64,000 nucleotides of DNA from Massilia sp. BJB1822 (GTDB lineage: Bacteria; Pseudomonadota; Gammaproteobacteria; Burkholderiales; Burkholderiaceae_D). The DNA is taken from positions 1 to 64,000 of the forward strand of contig NZ_JABWEB010000018.1 of assembly GCF_013369485.1 (NCBI RefSeq), given 5' to 3'. Within the stretch, counting starts at the first letter, position 1, and every line of letters starts with the position of its first letter. This document shows positions 24,679 through 32,009 of the stretch, one piece after another. A program made the translations under genes and the position numbers. Under the pieces are notes generated by a model that worked only from the letters and a program-made list of their open reading frames with translations, searched no databases and had not been told where the DNA came from.

Positions 24679-25542
24679 ATGAGATTTTCGGAAGACCGGA
24701 TCGCGCAGTTCAAGGGACGGGGCGGTGTGGAGCGCAAGGTGCATGTGTGGGAACCGGCGCAGCCGCATGCGGTGATCCTGGCCCTGCACGGCGGCATGGC
24801 CCATGCGGGCGACTATGTGACCCCGGCGCTCTACTTCCGCCAGTACGGCTTTGCCACCGTCAGCTTCGATATGTGCGGCCACGAAAACGCGTGCCGCGTC
24901 GACATTCCCGATTTCGATATCTTCCTCGACGAGGCGGAACTCTTCCTGCACTGGGTGCGCCTGCACTACCACGGCCTGCCGGTCTTCATCATGGGCCATT
25001 CGATGGGCGCGCTGATCGCCACCCGGCTGGGACTGGAGCGCCTGCAGCGCGACGACACGGTGAAAGGCTTCATCCTGTCCTCGCCTTACTACGTGAATGC
25101 GATCAAGGTGCCGGGCATCCTGGTCGCCTTGTCCGGCCTGATCGCGGCCGTGATGCCGACCATGAAGGTGCCGCTGGAATCGCTGACCGACAAGCTGACC
25201 CATGACAAGACCATCACCGAGCGCCACTACGCCGATGAGCGCGACAATATCCGCGCCACCGAAATCACGGCGCGTTTCGGCTACGCCTTGCAGCAGGCGC
25301 AAAAAGGCCTGGTGGAGCAGATGCCGACTTGGCGCTTCCCGGTCTATGCCGTGGTGGCCGGCGACGACAAGCTGGCCAATGCCGACGCCAGCGAAGCCAT
25401 GCTGAAGACCATAGACGGCAAGCTGCTCGATTACCACCGCCACCCGGCCAACTACCACGAGAACTTCAACGAAACCAACCGCGACGCAATCTTCGCCGAC
25501 ATCCTGCGCTGGATGGGCGAGCGCCTGGCCATCGCGGCTTGA
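24679..25542 (+). CDS. Alpha/beta hydrolase (lysophospholipase/monoacylglycerol lipase-like)
   Basis: A 287-residue alpha/beta-hydrolase of the Hydrolase_4 type. The oxyanion region is LALHGGMAHAGDY, the nucleophile is S108 in MGHSMGAL, the Asp is in VVAGDDKLAN and the His is in HPANYHENFNE. No signal peptide is seen; a hydrophobic stretch (VALSGLIAAVMP) in the cap may touch membrane. AAGGAGCAGGG precedes the ATG. It lies 125 bp after the radical SAM gene on the same strand and before a strong terminator, so it may be the last gene of that cluster, consistent with a lipid substrate. Confidence 0.88.
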   Translation: MRFSEDRIAQFKGRGGVERKVHVWEPAQPHAVILALHGGMAHAGDYVTPALYFRQYGFATVSFDMCGHENACRVDIPDFDIFLDEAELFLHWVRLHYHGLPVFIMGHSMGALIATRLGLERLQRDDTVKGFILSSPYYVNAIKVPGILVALSGLIAAVMPTMKVPLESLTDKLTHDKTITERHYADERDNIRATEITARFGYALQQAQKGLVEQMPTWRFPVYAVVAGDDKLANADASEAMLKTIDGKLLDYHRHPANYHENFNETNRDAIFADILRWMGERLAIAA

Positions 25543-25557
25543 GCTGACGCCAGGGCG

Positions 25558-25589
25558 AAAAAAAACCGGGGTTTGTCCCCGGTTTTTTT
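25558..25589. terminator. Bidirectional terminator between the hydrolase and gatB
   Basis: An A-run, CCGGGG stem, TTTGT loop, CCCCGG stem and a seven-T run form a symmetric terminator between convergent genes. It serves the hydrolase on the plus strand and gatB on the minus strand. Confidence 0.95.
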
Positions 25590-25602
25590 GTTGGCAAGGC
25601 TA

Positions 25603-27063
25603 TCAGCCCGCCAGTTTTTGCTTCAGCAGCTCGGTCAGCTGGCCGGGGTTGGCCTTGCCTTTCGAAGCTTTCATGGCCTGGCCGATCAGGGCGTTGATGG
25701 CCGCTTCCTTGCCGGCGCGGTATTGTTCGACGGACTTCTCGTTGTTGGCGATGACTTCGTTGACGATGGCTTCCAGCGCGCCGACGTCGGAAATCTGCTT
25801 CAGACCCTTGGCTTCGATGATGGCGTCGACCAGGTTCTCGTCGGCCGATTTGGCTTCCCACATGGCGCCGAAGACTTCCTTGGCGATCTTGTTGGAGATG
25901 GTGCCGTCGGCGATACGCTTGAGCATATTGCCCAGCTGCGCCGGCGCCACCGGCGCTTCTTCGATGCCGACGTCGGCGCGGTTCAGCGTCGAGGAGACGT
26001 CGCCCATCAGCCAGTTGGCCGCGACCTTGGCATTGTCCATGCCGGCTTGCGCCACCACGGCTTCGTAGTAGCCGGCCATGGCTTTGGACGAGGTCAGGAT
26101 CAGCGCATCGTAGTCGGACAGTTTGTACTGCTCGATGAAGCGGGCGCGCATGGATGCCGGCAGCTCGGGCATATCGGCCTTCACCTGCTCGATCCACTCT
26201 TGCGAGATGGTCAGCGGCGGCAGGTCCGGGTCCGGGAAGTAGCGGTAATCCTGCGCGTCTTCCTTGCTGCGCATGGCGCGGGTTTCCTTCTTGTCCGGGT
26301 CGTACAGGCGGGTGGCCTGCACCACCTTGCCGCCGTCTTCGATCAGTTCGATCTGGCGGCGCACTTCGACGTGCACGGCTTCTTCGATGAAGCGGAAGGA
26401 GTTCAGGTTCTTGATCTCGCAGCGGGTGCCGAATTCCTTCTGGCCTTTCGGGCGCACGGAGACGTTGACGTCGCAGCGGAAGGAACCTTCCTGCATATTG
26501 CCGTCGCAGACGCCGAGCCAGACCACCAGGCCGTGCAGGGCTTTGGCGTAGGCCACGGCTTCGGCGGCGCTGCGGATTTCAGGCTCGGAGACGATTTCCA
26601 GCAGCGGCGTGCCGGCGCGGTTCAAGTCGATGCCCGACATGCCGTGGTAGTCCTCGTGCAGCGATTTGCCGGCGTCTTCTTCCAGGTGGGCGCGCGTCAG
26701 GTTCACGGTCTTGGTGACGAATTCACCATCCTTCTCGTAGCCGAAGGTCAGCTGGCCGCCTTGCACCACCGGGTCTTCGAACTGGCTGATCTGGTAGCCC
26801 TTCGGCAGGTCGGGGTAGAAGTAGTTTTTGCGCGCGAAAATGGAGCGCGGCGCGACCTTGGCGCCCACGGCCAGGCCGAAGCGGATGGCGCGCTCCACGG
26901 CCGCCTTGTTCATCACCGGCAGCACGCCGGGCAGGGCCAGGTCCACCGGACTGGCCTGGGTGTTGGGGGCGGCGCCGAAAGTGGTTGGCGAACCGCTGAA
27001 AATTTTGGAGCCGGTCGTGAGCTGCACGTGGTTCTCAAGACCGATAACGACTTCCCATTCCAT
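25603..27063 (-). CDS. gatB: Aspartyl/glutamyl-tRNA amidotransferase subunit B
   Basis: A 486-residue GatB. The opening MEWEVVIGLENHVQL, the KNYFYPDLPKGYQISQ block, HLEEDAGKS, DLNRAGTPLLEIVSEP and the C-terminal YqeY-like helical domain are complete. Within GatCAB it phosphorylates misacylated Glu-tRNA(Gln)/Asp-tRNA(Asn) and uses ammonia from GatA. The start at 27063 fits the family opening. It is last of the gatC-gatA-gatB operon, 26 bp behind gatA. Confidence 0.97.
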   Translation of the reverse strand: MEWEVVIGLENHVQLTTGSKIFSGSPTTFGAAPNTQASPVDLALPGVLPVMNKAAVERAIRFGLAVGAKVAPRSIFARKNYFYPDLPKGYQISQFEDPVVQGGQLTFGYEKDGEFVTKTVNLTRAHLEEDAGKSLHEDYHGMSGIDLNRAGTPLLEIVSEPEIRSAAEAVAYAKALHGLVVWLGVCDGNMQEGSFRCDVNVSVRPKGQKEFGTRCEIKNLNSFRFIEEAVHVEVRRQIELIEDGGKVVQATRLYDPDKKETRAMRSKEDAQDYRYFPDPDLPPLTISQEWIEQVKADMPELPASMRARFIEQYKLSDYDALILTSSKAMAGYYEAVVAQAGMDNAKVAANWLMGDVSSTLNRADVGIEEAPVAPAQLGNMLKRIADGTISNKIAKEVFGAMWEAKSADENLVDAIIEAKGLKQISDVGALEAIVNEVIANNEKSVEQYRAGKEAAINALIGQAMKASKGKANPGQLTELLKQKLAG

Positions 27064-27089
27064 ATTGTTCTCGCTATTCCTGTGTTCTT

Positions 27090-28574
27090 TTAGATGCCCT
27101 GGGGCGCGCGCTTGTGCCAGTCGGTCGCCAGCTGGTACTGGTGGGCGACGTTGAGCAGCTTCGCTTCGCTGAAGTAGTTGCCGATGATTTGCAGGCCGAC
27201 CGGACGATTGCCGTTCTTCTCGCCTTCGCCGAAGCCGCAAGGGATCGACATGCCGGGCAGGCCCGCCAGGCTGGTGGACAGGGTGAAGATGTCGGCCAGG
27301 TAGTTGGCCACCGGATCGTCGGCCTTGTCGCCGATGTCCCAGGCCACGCTCGGCGCCACCGGGCCCATGATCACGTCGCAGACGGCGTTCGGGCCGTTCA
27401 GCACCGCTTCGAAGTCCTGGGCGATCAGGCGGCGGATCTTCTGCGCCTTCAGGTAGTAGGCGTCGTAGTAGCCGTGGCACAGCACATAGGTGCCGACCAT
27501 GATGCGGCGCTGCACCTCGGGACCGAAGCCTTCGGCGCGGGTTTTCTTGTACATGTCCTGCAGATCCTTGTACTCGGCGGCGCGGTGGCCGAAGCGCACG
27601 CCGTCGAAGCGGGACAGGTTGGACGAGGCTTCCGCCGGGGCAATCATGTAGTAGGCCGGAATCGACAGCTTGGTGTTCGGCAGCGAGATGTCGACCAGGG
27701 TGGCGCCCAGTTCCACGTATTTCTGCAGCGCGGCGCGCACGGCTTTTTCCACGTCGGCCGCCAGGCCTTCGCCGAAGTATTCGCGCGGCACGCCGATGCG
27801 CAGGCCGGTCAGGGGCTGTTCCAGGTCGCGGCTGAAGTCTTCATGCACGCCACCCTGTTCCGGCGACAGGCTGGTGGAATCGCGCTCGTCGAAGCCGGCC
27901 ATGGCCGACAGCAGCAGGGCGCAATCTTCCGCCGTCTGCGCCATCGGGCCGCCCTGGTCGAGCGAGGAGGCGAAGGCGATCATGCCGAAGCGCGAGACGC
28001 GGCCGTAGGTCGGCTTGATGCCGGTGATGCCGCAGAAGGCGGCCGGCTGGCGGATCGAGCCGCCGGTGTCGGTGCCGGTCACGCCGGGCGCCAGGCGCGC
28101 GGCCACGGCAGCGGCGGAACCGCCCGAGGAACCGCCCGGCACGGCTTTTTTGTCCCAAGGATTCAGCACCGGGCCGAAAGCCGAGTTCTCATTGCCCGAA
28201 CCCATGGCGAATTCGTCGCAATTGAGCTTGCCCAGCGTGACCATGCCGGCCGCGTTGAACTTCTCGACCACGGTGGCGTTGAAGGGGCTGACATAGTTGG
28301 CCAGCATCTTCGAGCCGGCGGTCGAGCGCCAGTCCTTGGTGACGAAGATGTCCTTGTGGGCGATGGGCACGCCGGTCAGCGGGCCGGCATTGCCGGCGGC
28401 CAGGCGCTGGTCGGCTTCGGCCGCCTGGGCCAGGGTCAGGGCGCGGTCCACGTGCAGGAAGGCATTCAGGTCGCTCGCTTCGATGCGGTCGAGGAAGTGC
28501 GTGGCCAGCGCGGTGGCGCTGATCTCTTTGTTTTGCAGGAGCGTGGAGAGCTCTTTAATCGTTTTGGTATGCAT
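27090..28574 (-). CDS. gatA: Aspartyl/glutamyl-tRNA amidotransferase subunit A
   Basis: A 494-residue amidase-signature enzyme that releases ammonia from glutamine for GatB. The Ser-cisSer-Lys triad is visible: Lys in PIAHKDIF, the cis-Ser in PGGSSGGSAAAVA and the nucleophile in GTDTGGSIRQPA. The frame extends upstream to 28652, but the ATG at 28574 (MHTKTIKELS) matches the family. It follows gatC with an 84-bp gap and precedes gatB by 26 bp. Confidence 0.97.
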   Translation of the reverse strand: MHTKTIKELSTLLQNKEISATALATHFLDRIEASDLNAFLHVDRALTLAQAAEADQRLAAGNAGPLTGVPIAHKDIFVTKDWRSTAGSKMLANYVSPFNATVVEKFNAAGMVTLGKLNCDEFAMGSGNENSAFGPVLNPWDKKAVPGGSSGGSAAAVAARLAPGVTGTDTGGSIRQPAAFCGITGIKPTYGRVSRFGMIAFASSLDQGGPMAQTAEDCALLLSAMAGFDERDSTSLSPEQGGVHEDFSRDLEQPLTGLRIGVPREYFGEGLAADVEKAVRAALQKYVELGATLVDISLPNTKLSIPAYYMIAPAEASSNLSRFDGVRFGHRAAEYKDLQDMYKKTRAEGFGPEVQRRIMVGTYVLCHGYYDAYYLKAQKIRRLIAQDFEAVLNGPNAVCDVIMGPVAPSVAWDIGDKADDPVANYLADIFTLSTSLAGLPGMSIPCGFGEGEKNGNRPVGLQIIGNYFSEAKLLNVAHQYQLATDWHKRAPQGI

Positions 28575-28658
28575 GGGTTTCGTCAATTCGGTTCGGCGGT
28601 GCGGGACGGGCAGGGCGCGCGGCGCGGCAAACGGGCGGCGCGGCGCGGGCAAGCCTGC

Positions 28659-28961
28659 TTATTCGATCACTTTCGGCACCAGATACAGGCCGTCTTCGGT
28701 CTTCGGCGCGACCTGCTGGTAAGCATCGCGGCGATTCGGCTCGGTCGGCGCGTCCTCGCGCAGGCGCAGGGCGATATTGTCCATGTGGGCGGCCAGCGGA
28801 TGGCTCAGCGGCGCGACGCCGTCGGTATTCACCGCCTGCATCTGTTCGGCCAGCGCAAAGATGCCGTTCAGCTTTTCCAGCATGGTGGCGGACTGCTCGT
28901 CGCCCATTTCCAATTGGGCCAGATGGGCGATGCGTTTTACGTCGGATGGTGTCAGGGACAT
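28659..28961 (-). CDS. gatC: Aspartyl/glutamyl-tRNA amidotransferase subunit C
   Basis: A 100-residue GatC, the belt subunit that stabilises GatA-GatB. It begins MSLTPSDVKRIAHLAQLEM and ends YLVPKVIE, both typical. It is the first gene of gatCAB and is divergent from mreB across 269 bp. The presence of gatCAB implies that at least one of Gln-tRNA or Asn-tRNA is made by the indirect route in this organism. Confidence 0.95.
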   Translation of the reverse strand: MSLTPSDVKRIAHLAQLEMGDEQSATMLEKLNGIFALAEQMQAVNTDGVAPLSHPLAAHMDNIALRLREDAPTEPNRRDAYQQVAPKTEDGLYLVPKVIE

Positions 28962-29230
28962 GGCGTGCAGCGCGGCTGAACCGCGCGTTAAATTGTAGTG
29001 TTGATAATTTACTTATAATTTCTGCTATCTGACGTATAAACCCCGGCGAATATCCCGCAAAATATGGCTTACGAAGCCGCATTTTCCTGTGGATTTTTGA
29101 CAAATAGCAGGCAGATTATAAGGTAGAATGGCGGGTTGATGCGTTGCTGGCGCTGAATTCCCGCGCTGCGGCATCTGCACAGGACTCCCGATAACTGCCC
29201 ACCGCGCGGGCACAGCGCTACAGGACACTC
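28962..29230. promoter_or_regulatory. Divergent promoter region between gatC and mreB
   Basis: This AT-richer 269-bp spacer must hold the promoters of gatCAB and of the mre operon. TTGACA (29097-29102) is followed by TATAAG (29117) and TAGAAT (29124), but the spacings (14 and 21 bp) are not ideal, so I do not assign the exact mreB promoter. No ORF with a credible protein is seen inside. Confidence 0.4.
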
Positions 29231-30274
29231 ATGTTTGGTTTTTTACGCAGGTATATCTCTTCCGATCTGGCCATCGATCTGGGCACGGCCAACACCCTTA
29301 TCTACGTCCGCGGCTCGGGCATCGTGCTCGATGAACCTTCGGTCGTAGCAATCCGCCAGGAAGGCGGCCCGAATGGCAAGAAAACGATCCAGGCGGTCGG
29401 CAAGGAAGCAAAACAGATGCTGGGCAAAGTGCCTGGCAATATCGAGGCGATCCGCCCGATGAAAGACGGCGTGATCGCCGACTTCACCGTCACCGAGCAG
29501 ATGCTCAAGCAGTTCATCCGCATGGTGCACGACTCCAAATTCTTCCGTCCTTCGCCACGCATCATCATCTGCGTTCCCTGCGGCTCGACCCAGGTGGAGC
29601 GCCGCGCGATCCGTGAATCGGCGCTGGGCGCCGGCGCTTCCCAGGTCTACCTGATCGAAGAGCCGATGGCAGCGGCGATCGGCGCCGGCCTGCCGGTATC
29701 CGACGCGACCGGCTCGATGGTGGTCGACATCGGCGGCGGCACCACCGAAGTGGGCATCATCTCGCTGGGCGGCATGGTGTACAAAGGTTCGGTGCGCGTG
29801 GGCGGCGACAAATTCGATGAAGCTATCGTCAACTACATCCGCCGCAACTACGGCATGCTGATCGGCGAACAGACCGCCGAGGCGATCAAGAAAGCCATCG
29901 GCTCCGCCTTCCCTGGCTCCGAAGTCAAGGAAATGGAAGTCAAGGGCCGCAACCTGTCGGAAGGCATCCCGCGCTCCTTCACCATCTCGTCCAACGAGAT
30001 CCTGGAAGCGCTGACCGACCCGCTCAACAATATCGTGTCGGCCGTGAAGAACGCGCTGGAACAGACCCCGCCGGAACTGGGCGCCGACATCGCCGAAAAA
30101 GGCATGATGCTGACCGGCGGCGGCGCGCTGCTGCGCGACCTGGACCGCCTGCTGATGGAAGAAACCGGCCTGCCGGTGCTGGTGGCGGAAGATCCGCTGA
30201 CCTGCGTGGTGCGCGGCTCGGGCATGGCACTGGAGCGCATGGACCAGCTGGGGTCCATCTTCTCCTACGAGTAA
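29231..30274 (+). CDS. mreB: Rod shape-determining protein MreB
   Basis: A 347-residue bacterial actin. The ATPase blocks are DLAIDLGTANTLIY (phosphate 1), VVDIGGGTTEVGIISLGG (phosphate 2) and MMLTGGGALLRDLDRLL (adenosine). The N-terminal MFGFLRRY helix is amphipathic and binds the inner membrane. MreB filaments orient the elongation machinery. It is first in mreB-mreC-mreD-mrdA-rodA-rlpA; a short hairpin after its stop may let mreB be transcribed at a higher level than the rest. Confidence 0.98.
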   Translation: MFGFLRRYISSDLAIDLGTANTLIYVRGSGIVLDEPSVVAIRQEGGPNGKKTIQAVGKEAKQMLGKVPGNIEAIRPMKDGVIADFTVTEQMLKQFIRMVHDSKFFRPSPRIIICVPCGSTQVERRAIRESALGAGASQVYLIEEPMAAAIGAGLPVSDATGSMVVDIGGGTTEVGIISLGGMVYKGSVRVGGDKFDEAIVNYIRRNYGMLIGEQTAEAIKKAIGSAFPGSEVKEMEVKGRNLSEGIPRSFTISSNEILEALTDPLNNIVSAVKNALEQTPPELGADIAEKGMMLTGGGALLRDLDRLLMEETGLPVLVAEDPLTCVVRGSGMALERMDQLGSIFSYE

Positions 30275-30284
30275 GTTGTTTAAG

Positions 30285-30304
30285 AGGGCGGCGCGAGCCG
30301 CCCT
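30285..30304 (+). terminator. Hairpin between mreB and mreC, possible attenuator
   Basis: An 8-bp perfect stem AGGGCGGC/GCCGCCCT with a GCGA tetraloop begins 11 bp after the mreB stop and is followed by TCCTTATT, a weak T-rich tract. It resembles a leaky terminator or an mRNA-stabilising structure. Confidence 0.55.
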
Positions 30305-30319
30305 TCCTTATTGGAAGTC

Positions 30320-31489
30320 ATGGAATACAGTCCTCCGCCGCTTTTCAAGCAAGGCGCATCCGCCCGCGCCAAGGTGATGCTATTCGCCTTCATTTCGATC
30401 GGACTGCTGCTGGCCGACGCCCGCCTGGGCGCCCTGAGCGTGGTGCGCCAGGCGGTAGGCACGGTGCTGTATCCGCTGCAGATGGCGGCCCTGCTGCCGC
30501 GCGACGCGATGAATGGGGTGGGCAGTTATTTCTCCACGCTGTCGGCCATGGAAAAGCAGGTGCGCGAACTGCGCCAGCAGCAGATCGCCACTTCCCAGAC
30601 CTTGCAGCAAGCCCAGCTCCTGCAGGCTGAAAATAACCAGCTGCGCCGCCTCCTGGACGCGCGCGAGCATGTGCCGGGCAAATCCATGCTGGCCGAAATT
30701 CTGTACGACGCGCGCGACGCCGCCGCCCGCAAGGTGGTGCTGGACCGCGGCACCCAGCAGGGCGTGGCCCTGGGGCTGCCCGTGATCGACAACCAGGGCG
30801 TGGTCGGCCAGGTGACGCGTGTTTTCCCTTTCACCTCCGAGGTGACGCTGCTGACCGATAAGGAGCAGGCCATCCCGGTGCAGCTGCTGCGCAATGGCTT
30901 GCGCAGCGTGGCGTATGGCCGTGGCCAGTCCGGCAATCTGGACCTGCGCTTCATGGCGCCGAATGCCGATGTGCAGGTCGGCGATATCCTGATCACCTCC
31001 GGCATCGACGGCGTATATCCGGCCGGTCTGGCCGTGGCGCGCGTGATCCAGGTCGAGAACAATGCCAACGGCGCGTTCGGCCGCGTGGTGTGCCAGCCGC
31101 TGGCCGGCATCGAACGCAACCGCCAACTGCTGATCCTGATGTCGCCGCCCGAAATGCTGCCACGTCCGCCGGCGGAAGAAGTCGTCAAGCCGGGTAAGAA
31201 GCGCGGCCCGTCGACCAGCGCGGCCACCGGCACTGGCGCTGCTGCCGGCGCCCCAGCGGCAAACGCGGCGCCCGCCGCCGCCAATCCCGCCGGCACGGCG
31301 CCTGCCGCTGCCGCCGCTGCGCCAACCGCTGCGGGAACGCCTGCCGCCGCTCCGGCGGGGGCGCTGCGTCCCGCCGCGAATGGCGCCGCGGCACCTTCCG
31401 GCGCTGCGCCGGCGACCAATCTGCGTCCTGCCGCCGCTGCCGCACCGCATGCAACCAAGCCCAATGAGTCCAGGGAGGCCGCGCGATGA
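30320..31489 (+). CDS. mreC: Rod shape-determining protein MreC
   Basis: A 389-residue protein. It has one N-terminal membrane helix (about residues 19-35), a periplasmic coiled coil (about 75-115, AMEKQVRELRQQ onward) and the MreC beta-barrel core with VVLDRGTQQGVALGLPV and GDILITSGIDGVYPAGL. Residues about 285-389 form an Ala/Pro-rich tail not found in E. coli MreC. MreC bridges MreB to PBP2/RodA. The ATG at 30320 has GGAAG just upstream. Its end overlaps mreD by 4 bases. Confidence 0.95.
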   Translation: MEYSPPPLFKQGASARAKVMLFAFISIGLLLADARLGALSVVRQAVGTVLYPLQMAALLPRDAMNGVGSYFSTLSAMEKQVRELRQQQIATSQTLQQAQLLQAENNQLRRLLDAREHVPGKSMLAEILYDARDAAARKVVLDRGTQQGVALGLPVIDNQGVVGQVTRVFPFTSEVTLLTDKEQAIPVQLLRNGLRSVAYGRGQSGNLDLRFMAPNADVQVGDILITSGIDGVYPAGLAVARVIQVENNANGAFGRVVCQPLAGIERNRQLLILMSPPEMLPRPPAEEVVKPGKKRGPSTSAATGTGAAAGAPAANAAPAAANPAGTAPAAAAAAPTAAGTPAAAPAGALRPAANGAAAPSGAAPATNLRPAAAAAPHATKPNESREAAR

Positions 31490-31998
31490 ATCGCCCTCAA
31501 TATATTCTGCTGCCGGTCAGCCCTCTGTTTATCGCCTTCAGCCTGTTCTGCGCTTTCCTGCTGAACCTTCTGCCCTGGGGCCGTTTCGTCGGCGTGCCGG
31601 ATTTCGTGGCGCTGACCCTGGTGTTCTGGGGCGTGCATCAGCCGCGCAAGGTCGGCATCGGCACCGCCTTCCTGCTTGGCCTGCTGATGGACGTGCATGA
31701 CGCCACCCTGCTGGGCGAGAATGCGCTGGCCTACACCCTGCTGTCTTATCTGGCGATCATGATCCACCGCCGCGTGCTGTGGTTCCGCGTCTCGACCCAG
31801 GCCCTGCATGTGCTGCCGCTGCTGCTGCTGGCGCAGACCGTGCAGCTGACGGTGCGCTTCATCGTCTCCGGCAAATTCCCCAGCTGGTATTACTTCATCG
31901 AGAGCTTTGTGGCTGTCATGCTCTGGCCGGTGGTCAGCGCCTTGCTGCTGGCGCCGCAGCGGCGCGCCGTCGATAAAGACCATACGCGTCCGATCTGA
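31486..31998 (+). CDS. mreD: Rod shape-determining protein MreD
   Basis: A 170-residue inner-membrane protein with five or six hydrophobic helices. The pattern LNLLPWGRFVGVPDFVALTL, a GFLLGLLMD-like FLLGLLMDVHDATLLGENAL block and the Arg-rich loop after YLAIMIHRRV are family features. It works with MreC in the elongasome. It overlaps mreC (ATGA), and PBP2 starts 11 bp later. Confidence 0.95.
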   Translation: MNRPQYILLPVSPLFIAFSLFCAFLLNLLPWGRFVGVPDFVALTLVFWGVHQPRKVGIGTAFLLGLLMDVHDATLLGENALAYTLLSYLAIMIHRRVLWFRVSTQALHVLPLLLLAQTVQLTVRFIVSGKFPSWYYFIESFVAVMLWPVVSALLLAPQRRAVDKDHTRPI

Positions 31999-32009
31999 GT
32001 AGCGCTGCA

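Noticed and set aside
29097..29129. A sigma-70 promoter for mreB (TTGACA with TATAAG or TAGAAT)
   Set aside because: Spacers of 14 or 21 bp are poor, so the exact promoter was not assigned.
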